This document shows positions 25,210 through 32,723 of a DNA stretch of 32,723 nucleotides, in pieces. The translations under genes were made by a program, and so were the position numbers. Position 1 is the first letter of the stretch. Each line of letters opens with the position of its first letter. Origin of the DNA: an uncultured cyanobacterium (GTDB lineage Bacteria > Cyanobacteriota > Cyanobacteriia > Thermostichales > Thermostichaceae); the NCBI GenBank assembly GCA_937944885.1, contig CALFBB010000039.1:1-32723 (forward strand). The letters run 5' to 3'. Under the pieces are notes generated by a model. It was not told the origin of the DNA, did not search any database, and saw only the letters and a program-made list of their open reading frames with translations.

Positions 25210-26082
25210 ATGAATGAACTGTTGCAAACCATCAACCGCAGTTTGCTGGAGCTGGTGGCCAGAAGTATTGAACTGTTGCCAGGCTTTTTGATTGCGGCTG
25301 CCGTTCTCTGGGTTACTCGTTACGGCATGCAAGGTGTCCGCCGTTTGGTTGCTTCCGCTGCTGCCCGTTGGATCCCTAGCCCCTCCTTACAATTGCTGTT
25401 GGTACAAATCAGTCAGGTGGGAACCTGGGTGATCGGGATCCTGGCTGCTAGTGTCATTGCCTTTCCAGATTTGCGTTTGGGGGATTTAATTGGGCTGCTG
25501 GGTTTAGGGTCAGTAGCTATTGGTTTTGCCTTTCAAGACATTTTCAAGAACTTCCTGGCAGGTGTGCTGCTGTTGCTGAATGAGCCTTTTCAGCTTAACG
25601 ATCAAATTCTGGTCGGTGACTTTGAAGGCACCGTCGAAGAAATCAACATTCGCTCCACCCAAATTCGCACCTATCAAGGGGAGCGGGTGGTCATTCCCAA
25701 TGCGTTGGTGTTCACCAGCCCGATCACTGTCCTAACGGATCGGCCTTATCGTCGCACCGATCTGGAAATTGGCCTGGACTACAATACCCCCTTGCCACAG
25801 GGGTTGGAGGTGTTGCGCTCGGCTATGGAGAAAGTGGAAGGGATCCTCAAAGATCCCCCCTTTGAAATCGATATTGTTGGCTTTGGGGATAGCTCTATTG
25901 ATTTTGTTGTGCGCTACTGGAGCCGACCGCGCAAAGCCGAGGTGCGTTATGCCCGCACCCAGGTGATGATGGCCCTCAAACAAGCCTGTGATCAAGCTGG
26001 ACTGGTGATCCCCTATCCGATTCGCACCGTCTACCTGTTTGACCAAAACCATTTTCAGGATCACACCTCCAAAGCTGCCTAG
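25210..26082 (+). CDS. Small-conductance mechanosensitive channel, MscS family
   Basis: A 290-residue channel with three hydrophobic segments (about 22-42, 65-87 and 93-127). The pore helix TM3 is GLGSVAIGFAFQDIFKNFLAGVLLLL, rich in Gly and Ala as in MscS. The beta domain (FQLNDQILVGDFEGTVEEINIRSTQIRTYQGERVVIPN) and an alpha/beta vestibule up to about 280 complete the family order. Such channels open under membrane tension and release solutes on osmotic downshock. Length matches E. coli MscS (286). ndbB follows after 48 bp on the same strand, so the two may share a transcript. Confidence 0.94.
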   Translation: MNELLQTINRSLLELVARSIELLPGFLIAAAVLWVTRYGMQGVRRLVASAAARWIPSPSLQLLLVQISQVGTWVIGILAASVIAFPDLRLGDLIGLLGLGSVAIGFAFQDIFKNFLAGVLLLLNEPFQLNDQILVGDFEGTVEEINIRSTQIRTYQGERVVIPNALVFTSPITVLTDRPYRRTDLEIGLDYNTPLPQGLEVLRSAMEKVEGILKDPPFEIDIVGFGDSSIDFVVRYWSRPRKAEVRYARTQVMMALKQACDQAGLVIPYPIRTVYLFDQNHFQDHTSKAA

Positions 26083-26130
26083 GAAGCCTACAGGGTTTGC
26101 TAGGGTAGGAGCATTCTCAACCCTCTGAGT

Positions 26131-27348
26131 ATGAGTCGCCTTTGCATTCTTGGTGGTGGGTTTGGCGGGCTGTACACTGCCCTAGAACTGAGCCGATACC
26201 CCTGGTCAGAACCACCCCAAATTACCCTGGTAGACCGACAGGACCGGTTTGTCTTTAGCCCCCTCCTTTACGAGCTGCTGACCGGGGAGATGGAGCCTTG
26301 GGAAGTGGCCCCCCGCTTTCGGGATCTTTTGTCCTCCACCTCGGTGCAGTTTGTGCAGGGATCCGTTGCTTCTGTTGATCTCAAAAGCAAGCGGGTGATG
26401 TTGGCAGATGGCCGGAGCCTAGACTACGACGGCCTGGTACTGGCTTTGGGCGGGGAAACTCCCCTAGACCGGGTACCGGGAGCAGCAGAGTATGCTTTTC
26501 CCTTTCGCACCTTGGCCGATGCCCAACGGCTGCGCACCCACCTCGGGTTCCTAGAGGAGCAACAGGAACAGCCTCCGATTCAATTGGCCATTGCCGGCGG
26601 TGGAGCCAGCGGCGTGGAATTGGCCTGTAAATTGGCGGATCGGTTGGGGGTACGTGCCCAGATTCGCCTGATTGAGTTGGGATCCCAGATTTTGTCCGGG
26701 TTTGCCGAGTCTAGCCGTGTAGCGGCTCAACAGGCTCTGCAGGATCGCGGCGTTCAAGTGGAGCTGCGTACCCAGGTGTTGCGCATCGAGGCCGCTAATG
26801 AGAAACAAAAAGATAACCTGCTCCTTCATGTCCGCCGGATCGATAGCGAAGCAGTGGCTGCGGATCCCGTCCATACCGTCCTCTGGACAGTGGGTACCCA
26901 AGTGTCTGCAGTCATCCGGGCTCTTGACCTGCCCAAAACTGAGCAAGGGCGGTTGCAGGTGTTGCCCACTTTACAGCTCCCCTCCTTCCCAACGGTATTC
27001 GCCTTGGGGGATGTGGCTGCTGTGGTAGATGCAGAGGGGCAACGGGTGCCGGCTACCGCTCAAGCGGCTTTTCAACAGGCCAGCTACTGCGCCTGGAACC
27101 TTTGGGCCGTCCTGACTCAAGAACGTCCCCTCTTGCCTTTCCGTTACCTATCCTTGGGAGAAATGCTCAGTTTAGGGGTGGATACGGCGGTGCTCTCCGG
27201 CCTAGGAGGCTTTACCCTGGCCGGGCCACTTGGCTACCTGGCCCGACGGCTTATTTACCTGGTGCGTATGCCTACCCTGGAGCATCAACTCAAGGTGGGC
27301 TGGAACTGGATTAGCCGCCCCTTTTGGGAAGGGCTGTTGCCCCGCTAG
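26131..27348 (+). CDS. ndbB: Type II NAD(P)H:quinone oxidoreductase, NdbB-like
   Basis: A 405-residue two-dinucleotide-binding-domain flavoprotein. The FAD loop is CILGGGFGGLYTALEL at the N-terminus, the NAD(P)H loop is LAIAGGGASGVELACKLA (near 152-170), and FALGDVAAV contacts FAD. RFVFSPLLYELLTGEMEPWEVAPRF closely resembles the NdbB/NDC1 group rather than NdbA or NdbC, and length also fits. NdbB/NDC1 reduces demethylphylloquinone in phylloquinone synthesis and quinone pools at the thylakoid or plasma membrane. A C-terminal amphipathic region (about 355-400) probably attaches it to the membrane. Its last 38 bp overlap the 3' end of convergent proC. Confidence 0.82.
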   Translation: MSRLCILGGGFGGLYTALELSRYPWSEPPQITLVDRQDRFVFSPLLYELLTGEMEPWEVAPRFRDLLSSTSVQFVQGSVASVDLKSKRVMLADGRSLDYDGLVLALGGETPLDRVPGAAEYAFPFRTLADAQRLRTHLGFLEEQQEQPPIQLAIAGGGASGVELACKLADRLGVRAQIRLIELGSQILSGFAESSRVAAQQALQDRGVQVELRTQVLRIEAANEKQKDNLLLHVRRIDSEAVAADPVHTVLWTVGTQVSAVIRALDLPKTEQGRLQVLPTLQLPSFPTVFALGDVAAVVDAEGQRVPATAQAAFQQASYCAWNLWAVLTQERPLLPFRYLSLGEMLSLGVDTAVLSGLGGFTLAGPLGYLARRLIYLVRMPTLEHQLKVGWNWISRPFWEGLLPR

Positions 27349-28141
27349 TGAGTTGGCAAGAACGTTCATAGGCGGCCTGAACCGCTTGCATCAAGGCCCC
27401 ACGCACACCTGCTTGTTCAAGGGCATCAATTCCGGCAATGGTAGTGCCACCGGGACTGGTGACCCGATCTTTCAAAAGAGCGGGGTGAAGCTGTTCCTGC
27501 TGCAACAGAGCCGTCGTGCCCGCTAAGGTCTGTAGAGCCAGTTGAGTAGCCAGCGGGCGAGGCAAGCCGACGCGCACACCCCCGTCGATCAAAGCTTCCA
27601 CCATCACCGCCACATACCCTGGCCCAGAACCGGAAAGGGCCGTCACCGCATCCATTTGGCTCTCCGCAACCGTAACCACCTCCCCCACAGCCCGAAACAG
27701 CTTCTCCACCTGCTCCACCTGCGTAGGGGTAATGCCTGCTCCGTAGCTGATTGCCGTCATACCCGCCCCAACCAGAGCAGGCGTATTGGGCATCGTCCGC
27801 ACCACCACCTGCTTGGGGAAAGCCTGCTGCAATTGCTCTAAAGGGATCCCTGCCATAATCGAGATCACCAGCTCCGGGCTGGTGGGCTGGCCCATCTCTG
27901 CTGCTACCGTAGTAAAAACCTGCGGCTTCACCGCCAAAAATAAAACCCTTGCCTCTCCCGCCTGAGCAGGATCCGAGAGAAGACGAATACCCAACTCTTC
28001 CTGCAAAGCCCTAGCCCGCCCCAAGTCCGGCTCCCGCAACCCGATCTGGTCGGGAGGGCAAACACCCGAATTAACCCAGCGGCGCAACAAGGCGGATCCC
28101 ATTGCTCCACCGCCGATGACACCGAGAAACAGTTGCTCCAT
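27311..28141 (-). CDS. proC: Pyrroline-5-carboxylate reductase
   Basis: A 276-residue enzyme for the last step of proline synthesis. The NADPH loop is LGVIGGGAMGSALL (about 6-19), VVRTMPNTPALVGAGMT is the central motif, and the substrate site is ALSGSGPGYVAVMVEALIDGGVRVGL, followed by VTSPGGTTIAGI. Length is normal. It lies downstream of sepF on the same strand with 95 bp between, and pipY, sepF and proC occur together in many Gram-positive and cyanobacterial genomes. An AT-rich direct-repeat tract lies 28-68 bp before the ATG. Its end overlaps ndbB. Confidence 0.96.
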   Translation of the reverse strand: MEQLFLGVIGGGAMGSALLRRWVNSGVCPPDQIGLREPDLGRARALQEELGIRLLSDPAQAGEARVLFLAVKPQVFTTVAAEMGQPTSPELVISIMAGIPLEQLQQAFPKQVVVRTMPNTPALVGAGMTAISYGAGITPTQVEQVEKLFRAVGEVVTVAESQMDAVTALSGSGPGYVAVMVEALIDGGVRVGLPRPLATQLALQTLAGTTALLQQEQLHPALLKDRVTSPGGTTIAGIDALEQAGVRGALMQAVQAAYERSCQLTSGATALPKRGG

Positions 28142-28168
28142 GCCTGAACCGGAGTCGAGAGAGGGCTA

Positions 28169-28209
28169 TATCAATATCAATCAATATCAATTTACGAAAT
28201 CAATTTACG
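28169..28209. repeat. AT-rich direct repeats upstream of proC
   Basis: ATCAATTTACG occurs twice (28186-28196 and 28199-28209, 13-bp period), adjacent to TATCAA units at 28169, 28175 and 28185. The tract sits between the sepF stop and the proC start and is much more AT-rich than its surroundings. Confidence 0.75.
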
Positions 28210-28236
28210 GATCCGGTTCCCACCCTACCCTCAAAA

Positions 28237-28893
28237 TCAGTGTTGACCAACAGCCTGCAAATGCTCATAGCTACTCGACCAGAGGGGAGTTGGACTTTGC
28301 AAAGGCCGCTGCAAGGGTTGCGTCATGTGGCTACTGGGGGTTGAAACCGTTACATTGCTGGGGGTGAACAAAAAAATGTTTTCACCAATCCGCTCCTGAT
28401 GGCCATCAATGGCGTAGGTGCCACCGGCAACAAAGTCCACCGAACGCTGGGCATCGGCGGGATCCATCAAAGTTAAATTCATAATCACCGTCTTGCGCTC
28501 CCGCAGGTACTGCACCACCTGAGCCATTTCATCAAAGCTGCGTGGCTCGATAACCACTACCTCACTGGTGGGTTGGCTCACACTCGGCAATCCGATGACA
28601 TTGCTACCCATATTGCCCCCTAATCCCCGCTCCCGATGTTGACTGCGCCGATGTCCCCGAGACTCCTCCCGACCGGGAGAGCTGTCTGTCCCTTCTGTTG
28701 GCCGTTGCCGTCGTCCGCGCAAAAAGTCCACTCCCTCCTCCTCGGCTGGAGCAGCCGGTGCAGTACGGTGCCCTTCATATATCCGTTGGAAATCCTCTTG
28801 GCCTCCTTCATCGAGGTACTCTTCTAACCCATCTACGGGATCCGTCAGGCCAACAAAATCCTTTACCCTGCTCCAGATTCCATTGACAGTCAT
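28237..28893 (-). CDS. sepF: Cell division protein SepF
   Basis: A 218-residue SepF that links FtsZ filaments to the membrane during division. The N-terminus, [16 protein letters not shown], is the amphipathic membrane helix; residues about 25-115 are a disordered Glu/Arg-rich linker; the C-terminal SepF domain (about 115-195) contains [30 protein letters not shown] and [33 protein letters not shown] chose ATG 28893 because the frame's upstream extension to 28944 adds no SepF-like residues. A short Ser/Pro-rich tail follows the domain. The neighbours proC and pipY support the call. Confidence 0.95.
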   Translation of the reverse strand: MTVNGIWSRVKDFVGLTDPVDGLEEYLDEGGQEDFQRIYEGHRTAPAAPAEEEGVDFLRGRRQRPTEGTDSSPGREESRGHRRSQHRERGLGGNMGSNVIGLPSVSQPTSEVVVIEPRSFDEMAQVVQYLRERKTVIMNLTLMDPADAQRSVDFVAGGTYAIDGHQERIGENIFLFTPSNVTVSTPSSHMTQPLQRPLQSPTPLWSSSYEHLQAVGQH

Positions 28894-29018
28894 CACACAC
28901 ATCCTCACTACAGGACTACAGGTTATGGCTCGCGCTAGGCACATGATTCACGCTTTTGAGGGCAGATCCCCAGAAGGAGATCCCAACCCACCCTTTCAAG
29001 CAATTGAAACAGGGTCCA

Positions 29019-29059
29019 CTTAAGGAGCTCTCAAGCCAACGGATAACCTTTGTTAAGAG
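29019..29059 (+). promoter_or_regulatory. Weak 11-bp-period TTAA-like array upstream of the small ORF
   Basis: 8-mers starting at 29019 (CTTAAGGA), 29030 (CTCAAGCC), 29041 (GGATAACC, shifted by one) and 29052 (GTTAAGAG) are spaced 11 bp apart and partly resemble Pho-box units. Two of the four lack a full TTAA, so this may be coincidence. Confidence 0.25.
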
Positions 29060-29091
29060 CATCCAACTGGCTTGACGAATAGAGTCTACCT

Positions 29092-29096
29092 AGGAG
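29092..29096 (+). promoter_or_regulatory. Ribosome binding site of the 52-residue ORF
   Basis: AGGAG with 8-nt spacing to ATG 29105. This is unusually good for this window, where many genes lack a clear site. Confidence 0.6.
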
Positions 29097-29104
29097 AAAC
29101 AAAA

Positions 29105-29263
29105 ATGTCATCCCACTTGCTGACCCGTTCCTTTTATACAGAGAATGAGCAGGCTAAACGCATGTTAACGAAAGTAACAGAGACGAATGCAAATCTCTCT
29201 GAAATTTCCCTAGAAGTGCAAACTTCCCAGGCAAATCTCCCGGTTTTTACTGGCTTGAGCTGA
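29105..29263 (+). CDS. Hypothetical 52-residue protein
   Basis: The ORF starts at ATG 29105 after an AGGAG site and encodes a hydrophilic, Thr/Ser/Asn-rich peptide: MSSHLLTRSFYTENEQAKRM to start, NLPVFTGLS at the end. It has no cysteine, no signal peptide and no membrane segment; the middle (about 14-40) could be helical. I recognise no family. It lies alone on the plus strand inside a leftward cluster (pipY on its right, sepF on its left). Its codons are more AT-rich than those of the flanking genes, and no GGATCC occurs for several hundred bases around. A Pho-box-like array begins about 60 bp after its stop. It is real on the strength of the ribosome site only; a chance frame remains possible. 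Confidence 0.5.
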   Translation: MSSHLLTRSFYTENEQAKRMLTKVTETNANLSEISLEVQTSQANLPVFTGLS

Positions 29264-29319
29264 ACCTAGTTATGAGCTGACCCTGGAATCAGCCAGAAAA
29301 GGTGACTCCAAGCTGGCTT

Positions 29320-29349
29320 AACTTAACACAAACTTAACTATAACTTAAT
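29320..29349 (+). promoter_or_regulatory. Three AACTTAA repeats at exact 11-bp period, Pho-box-like
   Basis: AACTTAAC (29320), AACTTAAC (29331) and AACTTAAT (29342) recur every 11 bp. Direct repeats at 11-bp spacing are typical of OmpR/PhoB-class regulators, and the cyanobacterial SphR (PhoB) box is described as PyTTAAPyPy(T/A) repeated with 3-bp spacers; the middle unit, CTTAACTA, fits exactly. The array lies between the small ORF and the 3' end of pipY, so the gene it controls is unclear. Confidence 0.55.
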
Positions 29350-29374
29350 GCTTTGATGAAGGGGAGATCCGGAG

Positions 29375-30070
29375 TTATTCCAGCTCGGCATCGGCAAACA
29401 GGGAGCGCCCCAGCCGAATCAAGGTAGAGCCCGCCGCCACTGCCAGGGGGTAGTCATCCGACATACCCATGGAGAGGGTTTGCAACTGGAGGTGTTGGTA
29501 GCCACTGCGTTGAATGTGATCCGCCAGCTCTGCCAGCTTGCGAAACAGGCTCAGGGTTGTTTCCGAATCCAGGCCTAGGGGCAGAATGGTCATCAGGCCA
29601 ACGATTTGCACCTGCAACAGTTGATCTAGCTGGGGCAAGCTCTGCAACAGATCGGAAACTGACCAGCCGAATTTGTTGGGATCCGGGGCCAACTTCACCT
29701 GCAAGCAAAGCTTGGGGGACACGCGCAGCTCCCAAGCTTTTTGGTTGAGTAACTTGGCCAGTCGTAGGCTATCGACGCTGTCGATCCAAGCAAATTGCTT
29801 AAGGGCAGGCTTGACTTTATTGGTTTGCAAATGCCCGATCAAATGCCAGACAATATCCGGCAAATCCTGCAGCTGCGCCTGTTTTTGAGCGGCTTCCTGA
29901 ACACGGCTTTCCCCAAAATGCCGGATCCCCGCCTGGTAGGCAGCACGAATGTGGTCAACACTGTAGCCTTTGCTCACTGCCATCATTTCCACATGCTTTG
30001 GGATTTGTTCCCGTATCGCCTGGATGCGGCTGTGAATTAAAGGCGCATTGACTGAGGTGGAGAGTGACAT
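29375..30070 (-). CDS. pipY: PLP homeostasis protein (YggS/PipY family)
   Basis: A 231-residue single-domain PLP-binding protein. The PLP lysine is K34 in MAVSKGYSVDHIRAAY; HFGESRVQEA, WHLIGHLQTNKVK, GLMTIL and the C-terminal LSMGMSDDYPLAVAAGSTLIRLGRSLF are all present. Family members keep vitamin B6 and amino-acid pools balanced, and in cyanobacteria PipY is genetically tied to nitrogen regulator PipX. pipX is not adjacent here. The gene lies upstream of sepF and proC on the same strand, but about 480 bp and the opposite-strand ORF separate it from sepF, so a shared transcript is uncertain. The ATG is 53 bp after the prohibitin-like gene's stop. Confidence 0.94.
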   Translation of the reverse strand: MSLSTSVNAPLIHSRIQAIREQIPKHVEMMAVSKGYSVDHIRAAYQAGIRHFGESRVQEAAQKQAQLQDLPDIVWHLIGHLQTNKVKPALKQFAWIDSVDSLRLAKLLNQKAWELRVSPKLCLQVKLAPDPNKFGWSVSDLLQSLPQLDQLLQVQIVGLMTILPLGLDSETTLSLFRKLAELADHIQRSGYQHLQLQTLSMGMSDDYPLAVAAGSTLIRLGRSLFADAELE

Positions 30071-30123
30071 TGGCAGTTTGAGGGGAAGGGATCCCTTAAA
30101 CAGATGAATGGGTAAGTCAGCTG

Positions 30124-30990
30124 CTATCGCTTTAGGGTATCCGTGAGCACTTCCGGTCGGGAGACAATGACACGGGTGCCAGGCGCCAATTTACGCACAT
30201 AGTCTAGCTGTATCACCTCTGGGTTTTGCTTCAGAGCCTCCCCCTGCAACTGAATGGACTGGGCTTCCCCTTCAGCCAGTATTACCGCCCGTTGTTTTTC
30301 TAGCTCTGCTTTTTCCACCAGAAAGCGCTCTCGCTCTTTTTCTTGCTCAGCAATTTGCTTTTGTTCGATGGCGGTTTGGAATTGGTCAGAAAAACGGACA
30401 TTGCGCAGGAGCACATTTTGTAGAATCAGGTCGTTTGCAGCAAAGATACTGGAGAGTTGCTTCTCAACATTGTTTTGGATCTGCTCCCGCTCCTCGGAAA
30501 AAACAGCAATGGCCCGGTGCAGAGCCAGTTCATTGCGCATGACAGTACGTACCTCCGGGCGGATCACTTTGTCCACATAAGAAGGGCCAATGGTTTGGTG
30601 CAGATGGGCAACCTTGGCCGGATCCAATCGGAAGCGCACCGATACATCCAAAGTAATTTGCTGGCCGTCGGCACTCAGTACCTTGAGGGCATCATCCCCC
30701 AAAGATTGGCTCTCGGAACGTTGCGAAGCCATAGTGTAGGTTTGAGTGCGCACATCGTAAAAGATGGGCGTTTCGATCACTGGCAGCAATAGGTGTAGCC
30801 CTTCTCCCAAGGGTTGTGGTTTGAGTCCTGTCAGCGAGTTAAAGACCACAGCCCGCGTGCCGGCAGGTACCACCAACAGACACTGCAGCACGGTAGCTAA
30901 GAGAATTAACACCAGTGCCCCACCCACTAAGGGGATCCAGGACAGGCTAGACGGATCAAAAATAGGACGACGGGGATGAGCCGATTTCAC
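30124..30990 (-). CDS. Prohibitin-like SPFH-domain protein
   Basis: A 288-residue membrane-anchored SPFH/band-7 protein. One transmembrane helix (about 17-40) is followed by the SPFH domain (about 41-200: AVVFNSLTGLKPQPLGEGLHLLLP, LSADGQQITLDVSVRFRLDP, YVDKVIRPEVRTVMRN) and a charged coiled coil (about 205-255: EQKQIAEQEKERERFLVEKA). Prohibitins form ring assemblies that organise membranes and shield membrane proteases such as FtsH. The start is GTG at 30990. Length is close to that of mitochondrial prohibitins (about 270-300). It lies directly upstream of pipY. Confidence 0.92.
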   Translation of the reverse strand: MKSAHPRRPIFDPSSLSWIPLVGGALVLILLATVLQCLLVVPAGTRAVVFNSLTGLKPQPLGEGLHLLLPVIETPIFYDVRTQTYTMASQRSESQSLGDDALKVLSADGQQITLDVSVRFRLDPAKVAHLHQTIGPSYVDKVIRPEVRTVMRNELALHRAIAVFSEEREQIQNNVEKQLSSIFAANDLILQNVLLRNVRFSDQFQTAIEQKQIAEQEKERERFLVEKAELEKQRAVILAEGEAQSIQLQGEALKQNPEVIQLDYVRKLAPGTRVIVSRPEVLTDTLKR

Positions 30991-31232
30991 AGGAGTGCCA
31001 CCCAGACAACAGACAGAAATAAAGCTAGGAACCAGGATGATGCAGAGGCAGGACCTCTTATCAAAGAATTGGGGATCCCGGTTGGTAACCCCTTGAGCTT
31101 AACCCAGGCAGAGGGTGTTACTGCAGCGCCACCTTTCCCTTCCCTTGCGCCCCTTCTAAGCAGCTCTCCAGGGATCCCTGTCAGGATGGCAACAGGTAGA
31201 AACTCAAGCAACCTGCAACTCCCAGCCACCTT

Positions 31233-32132
31233 TCAGCCCAGCGCTGCCGCCAGGATTTGATAGGTTAGTTTGGCTACATTAAAGGCGCTGCGCCGATCTG
31301 CTTCCTGCTCCCCTGTGACTGCTAGCTCCACCACATCCGCGCCAACGATCTGTCGTTGCTGACCCAAAGCGCGGATTAGCTCCAGGGTTTCCCACCAGCC
31401 CAAGCCACCCGGCTCTGGGGTACCGGTGGAGGGAACCACCGCCGGATCTATTCCATCCACATCCACCGTCAAGTACACCCGCGGGCCAAGGGTATCGATC
31501 ACCTCTTGAATCCACTGCCGCGGGGGCTTGCTCTGCAAACTGTGGGCAAAAAACGTGTGTAGGCGGCGTTCTCGAATCACCTGCCGATCTTCAGCACAAA
31601 GGGAACGGATACCCACCTGGGTGAGGCGATTGTCCACCTGATCCACCACCCGGGCCATGGCCGAAGCATGGGAGTAGAGGGATCCCTCATAGCTGTTTCT
31701 CAGATCACAGTGGGCATCGATTTGCAACACATGCACATCCGGGTAATGGGGAAGATGAGCGGTGATCAGAGGGCCGGTGATGGAGTGTTCTCCGCCAATG
31801 GAAAGTAAAAATCGCCCCGGTCGCACCCACTCAGCGGCGCGCCGTTGGATCTCCGCCATAGCCGGTTCATGGGGATCCGTAAACTCCACATCAGGAGCTG
31901 TCCAGTAACGAGAGAGCAGCGTTGGGGAGTCAGGCTGCAGGGCTGGCTCTCGATCCCGCACCTCATCGTAGATTTCCACATAAGCAGAAGCGTGCAAAAG
32001 CGCCTGGGGACCTTTGGCCGTACCTTTGCCATAGGAGGTGGTGGCTTCATAGGGAACCGGCAGCAGAATGGCTTGAGCGGACTCGGGATCCGGCTCCGGC
32101 AAACCCAAAAACGGGACAGGGGAACGGTACAT
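31233..32132 (-). CDS. speB: Ureohydrolase, agmatinase-like
   Basis: A 299-residue arginase-superfamily enzyme. Metal ligands are H116 (GGEHSIT), D139, H141 and D143 (QIDAHCDLR), and D224 and D226 (LTVDVDGIDPA). PGTGTPEPGG-like SSTGTPEPGGLGWWE and the closing loop fit agmatinases, which hydrolyse agmatine to putrescine and urea. Related cyanobacterial proteins include guanidine hydrolases, which are usually longer, so agmatinase is favoured but substrate specificity is unproven. The ATG at 32132 lies 141 bp from a divergent binding-protein gene; no other polyamine gene is near. Confidence 0.85.
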   Translation of the reverse strand: MYRSPVPFLGLPEPDPESAQAILLPVPYEATTSYGKGTAKGPQALLHASAYVEIYDEVRDREPALQPDSPTLLSRYWTAPDVEFTDPHEPAMAEIQRRAAEWVRPGRFLLSIGGEHSITGPLITAHLPHYPDVHVLQIDAHCDLRNSYEGSLYSHASAMARVVDQVDNRLTQVGIRSLCAEDRQVIRERRLHTFFAHSLQSKPPRQWIQEVIDTLGPRVYLTVDVDGIDPAVVPSTGTPEPGGLGWWETLELIRALGQQRQIVGADVVELAVTGEQEADRRSAFNVAKLTYQILAAALG

Positions 32133-32273
32133 AGCGGTCTTCCAAAGGGGATCCCTATTTTAGCGGTAGCTGCTCCCTCTATCGGGGTGAGAACGAGTAA
32201 CTGGATGCTCCCCCCAGGCATTGTGGGGGCAGGAGCAGAGGCCTAACACGCTGATGAACTGAAGCGATTGGCT

Positions 32274-32723
32274 ATGACTCTGGAAAATTTAACCCCTTGG
32301 CGTTTGGGATCCTCATTGCTGTTGGCTGTGTCTGCCCCATTCTTGACCCTCCATTCTCAGCCTGCCCTTAGCCGACCAGCCCCTGAGCAAATCTTTTTGG
32401 CCATTCGGGGAGAACCGAGAGATGGCTATGATCCCACTCTGGGTTGGGGCCGCTACGGATCGCCGCTGTTTCAGAGCACGTTACTGAAGCGGGATCAAAA
32501 CATGAACATCGTCAATGATCTAGCCGAGAGGGTGACCGTCAGTGAGGATGGCCTGGTCTACCGGGTCAAGATTCGAGAAGATGTCAAGTTCAGCGATGGC
32601 CAACCCCTGACCGCCAAGGATGTGGCCTATACCTTCAATACAGCCGCCAGCAGCGGTGGATTGGTGGATATGAGTGGTTTTGCAGAGGCGGTGGTTACCG
32701 GGGACTATGAAGTGGAGTTGCGC
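32274..32723 (+). CDS. ABC transporter solute-binding protein, family 5, N-terminal part
   Basis: The frame opens at ATG 32274 and runs off the window (150 codons seen of an expected 500-600). A signal peptide (about 8-32) precedes the family-5 start: ILFLAIRGEPRD-like IFLAIRGEPRDGYDPTLGWGRYGSPLFQSTL, then DLAERVTVSEDGLVYRVKIREDVKFSDGQPLTAKDVAYTF, which is the family signature. These periplasmic proteins bind oligopeptides, nickel or similar solutes and deliver them to DppB/DppC-type permeases. A DppB-type permease is at 19079-20149, 12 kb away, and could be its partner. Confidence 0.9.
   Translation, partial: MTLENLTPWRLGSSLLLAVSAPFLTLHSQPALSRPAPEQIFLAIRGEPRDGYDPTLGWGRYGSPLFQSTLLKRDQNMNIVNDLAERVTVSEDGLVYRVKIREDVKFSDGQPLTAKDVAYTFNTAASSGGLVDMSGFAEAVVTGDYEVELR

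Overview
This window comes from a cyanobacterial chromosome. The evidence is a photosystem II D2 (psbD) C-terminus at the left edge, an NdbB-type NAD(P)H:quinone oxidoreductase, SepF, a PipY-type PLP protein and an A-type Fe-S carrier of cyanobacterial form. The palindrome GGGATCCC and its core GGATCC recur throughout, inside genes and between them, while I see no copy of the common cyanobacterial HIP1 octamer GCGATCGC. From memory such a HIP variant fits the hot-spring Synechococcus JA / Thermostichus lineage; that assignment is inference.

Layout. 1-141: end of a psbD copy with no psbC after it. 555-1976: a methyltransferase-glycosyltransferase fusion. 1980-~2880: an IS200/IS605-type element with an apparently intact TnpA, a broken TnpB, and the 3' end of a ridA-like gene joined to the TnpB remnant in one open frame. 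3008-6980: hisZ and a nicotinamidase-like hydrolase leftward, pncB rightward, with two near-identical 21-bp palindromes between the divergent NAD-salvage genes. 7068-8952: gmd and rpsD. 8953-9502: a mostly non-coding stretch with a TnpB zinc-ribbon fossil. 9503-12584: rimO, rpiA and an exported msrA, rightward. 12605-17318: a leftward block of rpmG, rpsR, dus and a SpoIID-domain protein, plus an RDD membrane protein and RNase Z.

17450-25209: mixed orientation. It holds an A-type Fe-S carrier, an extended SDR, a peptide/nickel-type ABC permease, a STAS antagonist, a membrane-associated GT2, a LuxR-type response regulator with a probable coupled leader peptide, a rhomboid protease and a DAO-family oxidoreductase. 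25210-27348: an MscS channel and NdbB. 27311-30990: leftward proC, sepF, pipY and a prohibitin-like protein, interrupted by a rightward 52-codon ORF with a strong ribosome site and an 11-bp-period repeat array resembling a cyanobacterial Pho box. 31233-32132: a ureohydrolase (agmatinase-like). 32274 to the edge: start of a family-5 solute-binding protein.

Most genes are housekeeping. No complete undescribed multi-gene system is evident. The most interesting signals are regulatory or fossil: the paired NAD-salvage operators, the leader peptide with its 12-bp duplicated ribosome site, the Pho-box-like array beside the small ORF, the TnpB-RidA chimera, and the uneven distribution of the GGGATCCC palindrome.
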